Of a stretch of 64,000 nucleotides of DNA, positions 1-8,672 are shown piece after piece. Origin of the DNA: Lachnospiraceae bacterium (GTDB taxonomy: Bacteria; Bacillota; Clostridia; Lachnospirales; Lachnospiraceae); NCBI GenBank assembly GCA_009780115.1, contig WRAQ01000001.1:62001-126000 (forward strand). Reading direction: 5' to 3'. Positions within the stretch are counted from its first letter, which is position 1, and every line of letters starts with the position of its first letter. A model generated the notes under the pieces. The model did not search any database, was not told the DNA's origin, and worked only from the letters and a program-made list of their open reading frames with translations. The position numbers were made by a program, and so were the translations under genes.

Positions 1-105
1 GATTTGACCATTATTGCTTAGTACATTTGTTGGGGTCACGCTAGCAATAAGAAATGCAGCATCAGCTCTTGTATTATTTCTTAATGCTGATATAAACGTT
101 TTCAA
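1..105 (-). CDS. partial ORF running off the left edge, unknown
   Basis: An open minus-strand frame runs from a TTG at 105-103 through base 1, giving at least 35 residues with no stop. An AGGGGTGA-like ribosome site lies about 14 bases upstream, which is rather far, so the start is uncertain. A promoter-like pair at 171-199 points into it. It is the last gene of, or the gene just beyond, the radical-SAM peptide cluster. I do not recognise the product. Confidence 0.3.
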   Translation of the reverse strand, partial: MKTFISALRNNTRADAAFLIASVTPTNVLSNNGQI

Positions 106-170
106 ATATTCAACGGAATCACCCCTTTTTGTGGATTTACAAGTAGTAGTCGTGTTGTATTGTTGCAACT

Positions 171-199
171 ATTATAATATCATAAATTAATGTTGTAAA
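171..199 (-). promoter_or_regulatory. predicted sigma-A promoter for the left-edge ORF
   Basis: On the minus strand TTTACA (199-194) and TATAAT (176-171) are 17 bases apart. It lies downstream of the small membrane gene and reads towards the truncated ORF at the left edge. Confidence 0.5.
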
Positions 200-249
200 C
201 AGTTGATAATGTCATAATGTGTAATATAAGCAAGTATAAAAATTTATTC

Positions 250-675
250 TTAGATTCTTAAGCATTCAAAATACCAGATAGAAATTATTGATAAGCTAAT
301 AATTCCAAGCATGAAAACCGTTATATTCTCTTTTTGCAAAGTTTCAGATAATCTATATCCTTTTAAATATGTAGACAAGTATATTAAATGTAAAATTATT
401 ATTGGTAAAATCATAAAATGATTTTCAGCAAATTTATTAACGCAGACACCAACTGCAACTCCACCCATAATCATTATAATTATATTGACTAACCTGTCTT
501 CTATCCAATTTCTGGAGAAAAATAACCAAACATGCTTTTCCGCCAAAATAGATAAATATACCCATGTTAAAATTGATAAGATAATAAGAAAATTATTTCG
601 CCCGGCATAAATAAATATTATTAAAAATAATAACAGAAGTATATCTGTAAAGAAAATTTTTTTAATCATACTCAT
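250..675 (-). CDS. small four-helix membrane protein of the RiPP cluster
   Basis: A 141-aa, very hydrophobic protein with about four predicted membrane helices (roughly residues 8-45, 62-82, 86-104 and 118-137) and no recognised domain. It follows the ABC permease by 18 bases in the same direction, so it is probably the last gene of the peptide operon. Small orphan membrane proteins at the end of bacteriocin-type clusters are often immunity factors. That role is inferred from position only. Confidence 0.6.
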   Translation of the reverse strand: MSMIKKIFFTDILLLLFLIIFIYAGRNNFLIILSILTWVYLSILAEKHVWLFFSRNWIEDRLVNIIIMIMGGVAVGVCVNKFAENHFMILPIIILHLIYLSTYLKGYRLSETLQKENITVFMLGIISLSIISIWYFECLRI

Positions 676-693
676 ATTTTACCTTTTATAAGA

Positions 694-1395
694 TTAAATT
701 TGCATGTTAATAATATATTCCTTGCTTAAGTTTTTAACAATCAGAATATTAACTAAAAAAATTATTATTGAAACAGCAAATAATAACAATATAAGTCCTG
801 TTTTTGGTACTAAGTTATTTTCCATTATGTACATATTAAGATACATGCAACCAATGTAAGAGAACACTGGTATAAATCCAGCAAGTGTATGGCCTTGTTT
901 GCTACTCCACATAATCACTCCAATAATGCTTAATACCGTAAAAGAAATTATAGGAATGATAATTATCATTATAATTAAGCTTAAAACATCAAAGCTTACC
1001 CAAACTTGAAATAGTATTTTGGAAAAAATTAAAGCTATCATAGAGGATATGAAAGTAAAAGTATAAGAAATGATAATGCTTGTAATTAATTTACTTATCC
1101 AAATATATTCAGATATTATACCATCAGCTACTAATATCTGTAACGCTTTGCTTTTGCGGTCTTCATTTAATGTTGTTTGAAAAACAACAGTTCCTATCAT
1201 AGGAATTAGCATGGCAGGAAAAAATAGAAAATTATTTCTAAGAAGAATAGAAAATAATTCTTTGTCATTAGTTACCTCAACTAATTGCCAAGCTATAAAT
1301 AGAGTCGGACTGGAACCTATAATTGTAATTAATATTATTAATCCCCATAAACTTCTAAGGCTAATTATAGAATCTTTCCATATTAATATTTTCAC
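694..1395 (-). CDS. ABC-2 type transporter permease
   Basis: A 233-aa integral membrane protein with about six hydrophobic spans and short loops, the usual size of a one-domain ABC-2 permease. Its start overlaps the ATPase stop by four bases (1392-1395), so the two are translationally coupled and should form one transporter. Its place behind two radical SAM enzymes and a Cys-rich peptide suggests peptide export or self-protection. No peptidase domain is present, so leader cleavage, if any, must be done elsewhere. Confidence 0.8.
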   Translation of the reverse strand: MKILIWKDSIISLRSLWGLIILITIIGSSPTLFIAWQLVEVTNDKELFSILLRNNFLFFPAMLIPMIGTVVFQTTLNEDRKSKALQILVADGIISEYIWISKLITSIIISYTFTFISSMIALIFSKILFQVWVSFDVLSLIIMIIIIPIISFTVLSIIGVIMWSSKQGHTLAGFIPVFSYIGCMYLNMYIMENNLVPKTGLILLLFAVSIIIFLVNILIVKNLSKEYIINMQI

Positions 1396-2300
1396 AATAT
1401 CCCTCCTATCGTTTTTAAATAAACATCTTCTACATTAATACATTCTTTAATTACTTCATCAATTTCAAAACTTTCCATACACAGTTTATTTATAATTTGT
1501 GAAATCATGTCCTTTTCTGAATATATATACACTTCATTTTTCAGACATCCAGGCTTTACTTCAATATTAAATTTTTTTAAAGCATTTTTTATATTAATAA
1601 TCTGATATGCTTTTGAAAATCTAATTTTTAAGTATTTATAACCTTCATTTTTTATATCATTTATTTGTTTTTCGACAACTATTTTTCCTTTATTAATAAT
1701 AATAACTTTAGAACAAAAGTCTTCAATGTCTGACATATTGTGAGATGCAAAAAGAATACTACGGTTTTCAACCATTACCCAATTTTTTAAGAAATCAATA
1801 ACAAATCTATGGCTTTCTATGTCTAAACCATCAAAAGGCTCATCTAAAATCAATATATTGGGATTTGTGATAATTGCTCGTGCGATAGTTAATTTCCTAA
1901 GCATACCTTTTGAAAATTCTTTTGTTTTCCTATCTTTCCATTCCAATAATTGCATTTCATGTAATATGGAATTAATCAAATTTTCTTGATTGACTATCTG
2001 TTGATTTTTTAGCCTTAAAAAGAATTGCAGGTTCTCATATGCCGTTAACTGTGAATAAAGGCCATTAAAATCAAAAACCGTACTAATTTGTGTTTTTGCA
2101 GAATCTAAATAATCCGTCTTTACAAGGACTTCACCGGAAGAAGGATGATTTATGCCACTGATAATTCTCATTAATGTTGATTTCCCAGCCCCATTGGGGC
2201 CAACCAATCCCACTATTTGATTTTTTTCGATAAAAAAATTTATATCAATCAATGCCTGTGTCTTTTTATAATTTTTAGATACATTATTTATGGTAATCAT
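1392..2300 (-). CDS. ABC transporter ATP-binding protein
   Basis: A 302-aa ATPase. Walker A is GPNGAGKST at about residues 34-42 and Walker B reads ILILDEPFDGLD. The signature is the variant FSKGM rather than LSGGQ, as is common in ABC-2 efflux and immunity ATPases. About 90 residues follow the nucleotide-binding domain, typical of drug or peptide efflux ATPases. It is coupled to the permease at 694-1395 and lies 64 bases after the second radical SAM gene, so the cluster is probably one operon. Confidence 0.9.
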   Translation of the reverse strand: MITINNVSKNYKKTQALIDINFFIEKNQIVGLVGPNGAGKSTLMRIISGINHPSSGEVLVKTDYLDSAKTQISTVFDFNGLYSQLTAYENLQFFLRLKNQQIVNQENLINSILHEMQLLEWKDRKTKEFSKGMLRKLTIARAIITNPNILILDEPFDGLDIESHRFVIDFLKNWVMVENRSILFASHNMSDIEDFCSKVIIINKGKIVVEKQINDIKNEGYKYLKIRFSKAYQIINIKNALKKFNIEVKPGCLKNEVYIYSEKDMISQIINKLCMESFEIDEVIKECINVEDVYLKTIGGIL

Positions 2301-2364
2301 TTATTATTTATTCATTAAAGTACTAAATGAATTTTTCCTTTCCATTTTTTTAGAATCTACTACT

Positions 2365-3594
2365 TTATCTGCTGCAAATATATTCAGCATTTAGTTTTTC
2401 TGAATTAATTGCTAGTTCTATTACTGTACAGTCATCGCAAGAAAATCTATACGGACATCCACTACAAGAAGATACTTGTTGTTTTGTCATTCGCCAATAT
2501 TTATCAATTAGCAATGTTTGAAAAGGTTTTGATATATCATCAATAGTCAAATCAACTAGTTTATCTTCAATCATAGGGCAGGGTTGCATACTTCCATATA
2601 AGTTTATCGCTAATTTATTATTTAAGCAAGTATTGAATTTTTGGTTTTTTCGTAAATTACTAGGATTACTATTAATTCTTTCGTCGAAACTTTTAATTGA
2701 TTTAAATGGGATATTTGTTTCATATATTTCCGAAATTGATGTTATATTCCATTTATGCATATTTATAAAATTAATTATTTTTTCTAAATCAGAAGATTTA
2801 GCAAGTATATTAGTTTCGTATTCAACGTTTTTATCAATACACGAGTTCACAGCATTTATTAAATCTAAGTAAATATTTTTATTACCTGTGATTCTTATGT
2901 AACTCATTTCATCATGACCTAAAATTGTAAATACCAACTTTACACCGCTTTTGACACAGAATGCAAGTATTTCATCATTAACAAAACTTCCATTAGTTAT
3001 AATTTTAATAGTAACATCTTTCATATTCTTTCTAATTAATTGAATTGATTCTTTTATTTCAATCCAATTAATAAATGGGTTTCCTCCGGAAAAAATAATT
3101 GTCTTAACAAATAATTTTGTTATCCTAGTCATAATTTCATTCATTTTTGTCGTTTCTAAAATCACTTTTTCTTCATTATTATTTTTCCAACATATACAAC
3201 TATTACAACCACCATATATGAGATTTGAATTGTTCTTGCAAAAATCACAATTGCCATTGCATTGGGTTGATGCTTGTATATATATTTCTTCAAAAAAAGG
3301 GACATTTTCTGATAATCCTCTTACTTCAATTCCTTTATTATCTAAGTATTCTTCATTAACTATATTGTTTTCGTATAAATACCCCATTCCTTTATTCATT
3401 AATTTTAGAGCAAGGCTTTTTTCCACTTCTCCTAAAAGCTCAAAATCTTCCATAGGGCACTTAATTAAATCCATCATTTTTTCTGCTTGGCAACTATCTA
3501 AGTTAATTCTTGAATAATCAAATAAATTTATTACGCACCCCCCTTTTTTGTCAAAATCAAATTTTGCATTTGAAAACAGTTTGAAATATTTCAT
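2365..3594 (-). CDS. radical SAM/SPASM peptide-modifying enzyme (second of pair)
   Basis: A 409-aa radical SAM protein. The [4Fe-4S] cluster motif is CNGNCDFC (Cys112, Cys116, Cys119), followed by the FSGGNP glycine motif. The C-terminus has a SPASM-like Cys cluster (CSGCPYRFSCDDC). The first ~95 residues precede the radical SAM core and may hold a peptide-recognition region. The family generates a 5'-deoxyadenosyl radical and in RiPP clusters forms Cys-to-alpha-carbon or similar thioether links. It lies 23 bases downstream of a second radical SAM gene of different sequence, so two separate modification steps are likely. Start ATG at 3594 with an AAAGGAG-type ribosome site. Confidence 0.85.
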   Translation of the reverse strand: MKYFKLFSNAKFDFDKKGGCVINLFDYSRINLDSCQAEKMMDLIKCPMEDFELLGEVEKSLALKLMNKGMGYLYENNIVNEEYLDNKGIEVRGLSENVPFFEEIYIQASTQCNGNCDFCKNNSNLIYGGCNSCICWKNNNEEKVILETTKMNEIMTRITKLFVKTIIFSGGNPFINWIEIKESIQLIRKNMKDVTIKIITNGSFVNDEILAFCVKSGVKLVFTILGHDEMSYIRITGNKNIYLDLINAVNSCIDKNVEYETNILAKSSDLEKIINFINMHKWNITSISEIYETNIPFKSIKSFDERINSNPSNLRKNQKFNTCLNNKLAINLYGSMQPCPMIEDKLVDLTIDDISKPFQTLLIDKYWRMTKQQVSSCSGCPYRFSCDDCTVIELAINSEKLNAEYICSR

Positions 3595-3617
3595 TTTTTT
3601 CTCCTTTTGTAAACAAA

Positions 3618-5123
3618 TTAAGAATTAAAAACCCACTGGTCTAATATCTTAAGCTCATCAAATCCATTTGGATTTTCTTCTAGTACACTATAAGCAATGC
3701 CAAGATTTAATGTATAAGCATTAATAATATCATGGCAATTAGGTTTTTCAAATACCCCATCCTTACAGCACAATGCAAAACACATACCGCATTGCCTATT
3801 TAAAGGACATTCAGGACAATCTTTTGTGACAAACGAGTTATATTCATTTATGATATTTGCAATTTTGTTAATGTCACATCCATTCTCATTATCACCAATA
3901 GGAAATGTTGAGTTTATTCTTTCACACATATCATATGTCTCATCTACCCTGACTGATATTTTCATACCCGGGACACAAGAACTTGTATAAGGCATTATTG
4001 GAAGTTTTTCATCAGCAACTCTCGTTCTAAATAGAACAGAGAATATTGATAATTCAGATAACATTTGTAAATAGGGAGATAATTTTTCTCCTTTTATTTT
4101 ACAATCTATATACTCATTCATTAGTTCAAAATAAGCTTTTATAAAATTTTGCATATCATCTTTGGAAAACGAGGAAAAATAATCTGTATTCAGGCTTGTG
4201 ACTTGATTAATAAATCCTATATGCGGTAATTTATTTTCTGCAAAAAATAAACTGTTTTTCTTTAAATCTGTTTTAAAATCATAAACCGATGAAATATTAA
4301 TTTTATCGTACTTAGGATATTTATTATTTATTTCATTAATATTGGTTATCACCGCATGAAAGCTACCATTACCATCATCAAATACCCTATTTCTATCATG
4401 ATTTTCTTTATCCCCATCTAGGCTAATAGAAATACTTACATTATTATCTATTAAATAATCGAGAATCTCATCTTTTAATAAAGTTCCATTTGTTGTCATA
4501 TTAAAAATAGGAGTTACAGGACAATTTTTTTTTGCATACTCAATGCTATCATATATTAATTGAAAATTTAAAAGCGGCTCTCCGCCATAAAAAGTAATTC
4601 CACATTTCTTTCCAGGATTGAATAATTTAATATTTTCTATGCGCTCAAAAAATTTATCCATAGCTGTTTTTGCTGTCGCAAATTGCATTTTTCTTTCTGT
4701 TCTATTTCTAGTATAATCGTAACTCTCTGATAAATAACAATATTTGCACCTTAAATTGCAATCTTCTGTTACATTCAAAATTAATTGTTGAATATGGCCA
4801 GCATTAAAAATATCTCTTATCAGATTAGAATCAAATTGCTGCGAATTATTCCTTTTTTTAATTTCATTTTTTTTATTAATAAAAAATGCTCCCTTTTCTT
4901 TATAAAAGCTATAGATAAATGTTAGGGCAGCATTAACATTATTTTTATCTTCGTATTTTTTTAGTAAAGAAGATTTAATTTCATTAATGTCCTTATCATT
5001 AGCAACTTCATAAATGCAGTCCATTATTAAATCATCTACTGCCAGAACTGTCCCTGTTATGCCATCTAAAATATATCGATTATTGTTTCGTGTTTTAAAT
5101 TCAAGTATATTTATTGTTTTCAT
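3618..5123 (-). CDS. radical SAM/SPASM Cys-rich peptide maturase
   Basis: A 501-aa enzyme, the main candidate maturase for the peptide encoded just upstream. The N-terminal ~100 residues resemble a peptide-binding (RRE/PqqD-like) module. The radical SAM motif is CNLRCKYC (Cys122, Cys126, Cys129), followed by FYGGEPLLN and a long C-terminal SPASM region with about nine cysteines, including CPECPLNRQCGMC. This layout matches sactipeptide and clostridial Cys-rich peptide maturases such as the CcpM group. That assignment is from memory of the family and was not searched. It starts 111 bases after the precursor stop. Confidence 0.88.
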   Translation of the reverse strand: MKTINILEFKTRNNNRYILDGITGTVLAVDDLIMDCIYEVANDKDINEIKSSLLKKYEDKNNVNAALTFIYSFYKEKGAFFINKKNEIKKRNNSQQFDSNLIRDIFNAGHIQQLILNVTEDCNLRCKYCYLSESYDYTRNRTERKMQFATAKTAMDKFFERIENIKLFNPGKKCGITFYGGEPLLNFQLIYDSIEYAKKNCPVTPIFNMTTNGTLLKDEILDYLIDNNVSISISLDGDKENHDRNRVFDDGNGSFHAVITNINEINNKYPKYDKINISSVYDFKTDLKKNSLFFAENKLPHIGFINQVTSLNTDYFSSFSKDDMQNFIKAYFELMNEYIDCKIKGEKLSPYLQMLSELSIFSVLFRTRVADEKLPIMPYTSSCVPGMKISVRVDETYDMCERINSTFPIGDNENGCDINKIANIINEYNSFVTKDCPECPLNRQCGMCFALCCKDGVFEKPNCHDIINAYTLNLGIAYSVLEENPNGFDELKILDQWVFNS

Positions 5124-5234
5124 ACCTTTCTCCTAATTTTGTAAATGATTACTTATCATTCCTATTATGAGTGCGACAGACTTATTTCCTTAAATTAATT
5201 AGCAAATAAGTCTGTCCTTGTTAGTTACCCGACA

Positions 5235-5396
5235 TTAGGATGCAATAGCGGAACTTGTAGTTGCGCTTACTGCTGCAACTCCAACAGAAGCTAACCCCGC
5301 AGGTGCTGAAGTGACTCCAGCAGCTGCCAAACATCCAACTATACAACCAGACAGCCCAAGAATTGAACATGTAGCCGTACAAATTTCTGCACACAT
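5235..5396 (-). CDS. leaderless Cys-rich RiPP precursor peptide (53 aa)
   Basis: A short ORF with a near-perfect AAAGGAGG site eight bases before ATG 5396 and an in-frame TAA two codons upstream, so no longer start is possible. The 53-residue product has Cys at 2, 6, 10, 18 and 22, spaced CX3CX3CX7CX3C, in the first half. The C-terminal half (about 23-53) has no Cys, Asp, Glu, Lys or Arg and is made of Ala, Ser, Thr, Val and Gly. Donor cysteines first and small acceptor residues second is the layout of hairpin sactipeptides (thurincin- or subtilosin-like). TATCSI near the start recalls subtilosin. Unusually, Cys follows the initiator Met, leaving no N-terminal leader. It sits directly upstream of two radical SAM enzymes. 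Confidence 0.85.
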   Translation of the reverse strand: MCAEICTATCSILGLSGCIVGCLAAAGVTSAPAGLASVGVAAVSATTSSAIAS

Positions 5397-5441
5397 AACT
5401 TATACCTCCTTTCCTAAGTATTTTATATTTTTATGTCGCTT

Positions 5442-5449
5442 ATTGTAGC
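5442..5449 (-). promoter_or_regulatory. extended -10 promoter of the peptide operon
   Basis: TACAAT at 5447-5442, preceded by TG one base away (extended -10), about 46 bases upstream of the precursor ATG. No good -35 hexamer lies 16-18 bases upstream, which suggests activator dependence. Confidence 0.5.
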
Positions 5450-5484
5450 ATGGACGATATTTGTCTGCGAGTTTAGGGAATAAA

Positions 5485-5505
5485 TTATGGTATTTCTTTC
5501 CATAA
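5485..5505 (-). promoter_or_regulatory. inverted repeat, candidate activator site
   Basis: TTATGG at 5485-5490 and CCATAA at 5500-5505 form a six-base inverted repeat around a nine-base spacer. Its centre is about 50 bases upstream of the peptide operon -10, where an activator such as the adjacent LytTR regulator could bind. LytTR proteins usually bind direct repeats, so the link is only an inference. Confidence 0.35.
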
Positions 5506-5535
5506 ACTAAGATTGAGTTATGGATTATATAAAAT

Positions 5536-6282
5536 TCATAATATTCTCTTTTTTTCAATTTCTTTATAGCGTTTTTTTATATCCATTCTTTTGGGTTGAG
5601 AGATTGGCAGAGTTTGTCCATCCATTAATAATAAATGTGAATATTGAAATACCGAAATATAGTCATAATTAACGATATAGGCGCGATGTATATACAAAAA
5701 GTCATAATTTGTAAGTTGCTCCTTATATGCTCTACCCAAGTTTCCATAATAATATTCCATTTTCCCGGTTTGTAAGAAAATCTCTACCTTCTTTCCATTA
5801 CTACGTAAAAAACGGATATCATTTATCTTAACTTTAAATGTGTCATGACCATAATTATATATAAGTGCGTAAGACCAAAAATTCATTATCTTTAAAAATT
5901 TATTTATTGCTTTTTCAAATCTTTCATAATTCAAAGGTTTTAGCAAAAAATCAAGAGGATGGTATTGAATTAGATTAACCGCATGTTTAGATGTAGTTGA
6001 TATATAAATAATTGGTGTCAATAAATCATTATATTCTTCACGTATTTTCTTTCCAATTTGAATACCATTTAAACCTATTTTCCCCTTAGTACCCAAATTA
6101 ACATCTAGAAAGATTAAATCGTAATGGGTTCCACTTTCTAAAGCTGTACACAAACCTTCGCCTGTAAACTGGATTTCAGTTTCGAACTTGATATTTAGAT
6201 TTTTAAACATACATTCGAGATAATTTTCAATTTGAAAGCCGACCAACTCATCATTATCACATACGGTAATTTTGAGAAACAT
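5536..6282 (-). CDS. LytTR-family response regulator (AgrA/VirR-like)
   Basis: A 248-aa two-domain regulator. The receiver domain (about 1-125) has the acidic pair Asp9/Asp11, the phospho-acceptor Asp60 in DLIFLDVN, and Lys in LLKPL. The LytTR DNA-binding domain (about 145-245) contains FLRSNGKKVEIFL and the YIHRAYIVNYDYI stretch. AgrA/VirR relatives activate peptide-pheromone and bacteriocin operons after phosphorylation by a membrane histidine kinase. No kinase is in the window. It lies just upstream of the precursor gene in the same direction and is the obvious candidate regulator. Confidence 0.88.
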   Translation of the reverse strand: MFLKITVCDNDELVGFQIENYLECMFKNLNIKFETEIQFTGEGLCTALESGTHYDLIFLDVNLGTKGKIGLNGIQIGKKIREEYNDLLTPIIYISTTSKHAVNLIQYHPLDFLLKPLNYERFEKAINKFLKIMNFWSYALIYNYGHDTFKVKINDIRFLRSNGKKVEIFLQTGKMEYYYGNLGRAYKEQLTNYDFLYIHRAYIVNYDYISVFQYSHLLLMDGQTLPISQPKRMDIKKRYKEIEKKRIL

Positions 6283-6421
6283 AAAATTTCCCTTATCTTA
6301 TTGTATTTGATTAATCATATGAATGTTTTTGACCCTCAACTTTATCTTATAAGATATTTATCAAAATGTAAATATAATAATAGAATTAAGCACCTTCATT
6401 ATCTAAAAAATAAATACTAAA

Positions 6422-6453
6422 ACGGGCGTATCATCATTTAATGATACGCCCGT
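6422..6453 (-). terminator. intrinsic terminator of the rplK-rplA operon
   Basis: A perfect 13-bp stem (ACGGGCGTATCAT and its complement) around a six-base loop, 22 bases after the rplA stop. On the minus strand it is followed by a T-rich run. It ends the ribosomal operon, so rplJ-rplL is not cotranscribed here. Confidence 0.85.
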
Positions 6454-6475
6454 AGTAATTTTATGACTTATTAAC

Positions 6476-7165
6476 TTAGAATCTTGCAGTATTGATTTTG
6501 ATACCGGGGCCCATCGTTGCGGCTAAGGTAACGCTGCGAAGGAATTGGCCTTTTAAGGCTGACGGGCGGGCTTTGACAATCGCTTCCATCAGGGCAGTAA
6601 AATTTTCTTCTAATTTTTCTTCTGCAAAAGATGCTTTGCCAATCGGTACGTGTATGATATTGGATTTATCAAGACGGTATTCGATTTTACCGGCTTTGAT
6701 GTCATCAATTGCTTTTTTAACATCCATAGTAACTGTACCTGCTTTGGGGTTCGGCATAAGGCCTTTGGGGCCAAGGAACTTACCGAGACGGCCAACAACA
6801 CCCATCATATCAGGGGTTGCTACAACAACATCGAAGTCGAGCCAACCCTCGTTTTGGATACGGGGGATAAGTTCATCACCACCGACATGGTCGGCGCCGG
6901 CGGCTTCGGCTTCCGCTACTTTTTCACCTTTGGCAAAAACTAAAACTTTTACGGTTTTGCCGGTGCCATTAGGCAGGACGACTGCGCCGCGAATCTGTTG
7001 TTCGGCATGACGTCCGTCACAACCGGTACGGATATGAACTTCAATAGTTTCGTCGAAGTTGGCGACAGCGGTTTTTTTGGCTAAAGCAATCGCTTCAGCG
7101 GGTTCGTATTGATTAAGGCGGTCAACTAATTTGGCCGTTTCTTTATATTTTTTTCCACGTTTCAT
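6476..7165 (-). CDS. rplA: 50S ribosomal protein L1
   Basis: 229 aa, full length for bacterial L1. The RGxVVLPxGTGK-like stretch and the [15 protein letters not shown] signature are present. L1 binds 23S rRNA at the mobile L1 stalk and can repress its own operon. GGGAGTG ribosome site before ATG 7165. It follows rplK by 18 bases. Normally rplJ and rplL come next, but here a terminator and the peptide cluster follow. Confidence 0.98.
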   Translation of the reverse strand: MKRGKKYKETAKLVDRLNQYEPAEAIALAKKTAVANFDETIEVHIRTGCDGRHAEQQIRGAVVLPNGTGKTVKVLVFAKGEKVAEAEAAGADHVGGDELIPRIQNEGWLDFDVVVATPDMMGVVGRLGKFLGPKGLMPNPKAGTVTMDVKKAIDDIKAGKIEYRLDKSNIIHVPIGKASFAEEKLEENFTALMEAIVKARPSALKGQFLRSVTLAATMGPGIKINTARF

Positions 7166-7183
7166 AATTATTCACTCCCTTTC

Positions 7184-7609
7184 TTATTCTTCGATAGTAA
7201 TGCCCATGCTCCGTGCAGTACCGGCAATCATGCTTATTGCAGCATCGATATCGGTGGCATTTAAGTCAGGCATTTTGATTTCGGCAATTTCTTTAACTTT
7301 GTCTTTTGAGATAGTTGCAACTTTGGTCTTGTTAGGAACGGCTGAGCCGGACTTTAGGTTGCAGGCTTTCTTCAATAGAATTGCCGCCGGGGGAGTTTTG
7401 GTAACGAAACTGAAACTTCTGTCGGCATAAACGGTGATGACGACCGGTATAATCGTGTCACCTTTATCCGCAGTACGGGCGTTGAATTGTTTGGTAAACT
7501 CAACAATGTTCACACCATGTTGTCCGAGCGCGGGTCCAACCGGGGGGGCTGGGGTTGCTTTTCCGGCAGGGATTTGTAACTTGATATAAGCTTCTACTTT
7601 TTTTGCCAT
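7184..7609 (-). CDS. rplK: 50S ribosomal protein L11
   Basis: 141 aa, full length. The N-terminal [20 protein letters not shown] stretch and the [12 protein letters not shown] segment are diagnostic, and the C-terminal rRNA-binding domain is complete. L11 organises the GTPase-associated centre of 23S rRNA. AGGAGG precedes ATG 7609. A 267-base gap with repeat sequence separates it from nusG, longer than usual, so a separate promoter or processing site is possible. Confidence 0.98.
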   Translation of the reverse strand: MAKKVEAYIKLQIPAGKATPAPPVGPALGQHGVNIVEFTKQFNARTADKGDTIIPVVITVYADRSFSFVTKTPPAAILLKKACNLKSGSAVPNKTKVATISKDKVKEIAEIKMPDLNATDIDAAISMIAGTARSMGITIEE

Positions 7610-7716
7610 TTTGGCACCTCCTGAAAAATTTTGATTTTGTGGTGAAACATATTGCTTTGCAATACGTTCGCAGCAGGTACTGCTCCCACGTTTTCACTTC
7701 GTTCAAAGTATATTGC

Positions 7717-7783
7717 ACACAAATCGCTAAAAATGCAATTTGGCGCATGTACAACTCGGGATTTTGTATACAAAATCACCTCG
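7717..7783 (+). repeat. short dispersed hairpin repeat, copy 1
   Basis: The stretch containing CACAAATCGC, ATTTGGCGC and AACTCGGGATTTTG is matched, with substitutions, on the opposite strand at about 8912-8980. It ends in TTTTGTATACAAAA, a perfect palindrome. It lies in the rplK-nusG gap. Confidence 0.6.
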
Positions 7784-7876
7784 CGGAACATCAATAGCTA
7801 ATGGTTACTGGCACAATACTGTTAATCGTTCAACATAATGCACATTAACTACCAATAGTTATTGGCATAATATTTC

Positions 7877-8395
7877 TTAGTGCATCTTCCGCACTTCGGC
7901 GAAACTGATTTCGACCGGGGTTTCGCGGCCGAAAAGGTCAACGTTGATAGTTGCTGTCTGTTTGCCCATGTCAATACGTTGGACAACGCCAATGGTATCG
8001 CGCCAGATTCCGGCAACGACGGCGATCGGATCGCCGACAGCAAAGTCAATTGTGATATTTTCGGTACGGATACCAAGTGGTTTCATTTCCGCTTCCGACA
8101 GGGGTACGGGTTTTGAGCCGGGGCCGACAAAGCCGGTAACACCACGGGTATTTCTTACGACGTACCATGTATCATCGTTCATAATCATATTAACAAGTAC
8201 ATAACCGGGGAACATCTTCTTTTGGACTGTTTTGCGCTGGCCGTTTTTGACCTCAATCACATCCTGCATCGGGACACGGACTTCCAAAATTTCTTCCTCA
8301 AGATGACGATTCTCGATTGTTTTATCCAAATTTGCTTTTACTTTTTTTTCATATCCGGAATAGGTATGGACAACATACCAATTAGGTTCTGCCAT
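7877..8395 (-). CDS. nusG: transcription termination/antitermination protein NusG
   Basis: 172 aa: NGN domain (WYVVHTYSGYEKKVK at the start, then VLVNM and the FVGPGSKPVPL loop) and a C-terminal KOW domain (IAVVAGIW onwards). It binds RNA polymerase and modulates pausing and Rho or ribosome coupling. A TTG-ATT extension upstream is open, but ATG 8395 follows GAAAGG at a good distance and gives the standard N-terminus. It follows secE by 26 bases. Confidence 0.97.
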   Translation of the reverse strand: MAEPNWYVVHTYSGYEKKVKANLDKTIENRHLEEEILEVRVPMQDVIEVKNGQRKTVQKKMFPGYVLVNMIMNDDTWYVVRNTRGVTGFVGPGSKPVPLSEAEMKPLGIRTENITIDFAVGDPIAVVAGIWRDTIGVVQRIDMGKQTATINVDLFGRETPVEISFAEVRKMH

Positions 8396-8421
8396 AATCA
8401 ATTTTACCTTTCAAAATCTTC

Positions 8422-8628
8422 TTAGATATTGAGAGTTGTGATAAAGTCAACTCCCATCTGGAGGAAGAAATCTAATACCGCAATAACAATGCCTAAGACG
8501 AGCGAAATAAACACCACCATGGTGGTTTGTTTGACCATCGCTTCGCGGTCAGGCCAGGTGATTTTCAAAAATTCAGATTTCACATTTTTCCAAAAACTGC
8601 TTTTTGGTGCTTTGTCTTTCTCTGCCAT
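8422..8628 (-). CDS. secE: preprotein translocase subunit SecE
   Basis: 68 aa, the short Gram-positive form. A basic N-terminus is followed by the conserved KSEFLKITWPDREA amphipathic segment and one C-terminal membrane helix (about 36-58). It stabilises SecY in the SecYEG channel. ATG 8628 follows GAAAGGTTGG; the frame is open four codons upstream but without a better site. It lies between rpmG and nusG as in most bacteria. Confidence 0.95.
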   Translation of the reverse strand: MAEKDKAPKSSFWKNVKSEFLKITWPDREAMVKQTTMVVFISLVLGIVIAVLDFFLQMGVDFITTLNI

Positions 8629-8672
8629 ATTAATAACCAACCTTTCGGGGTTTTATTTGGTTCCTTATTTGC

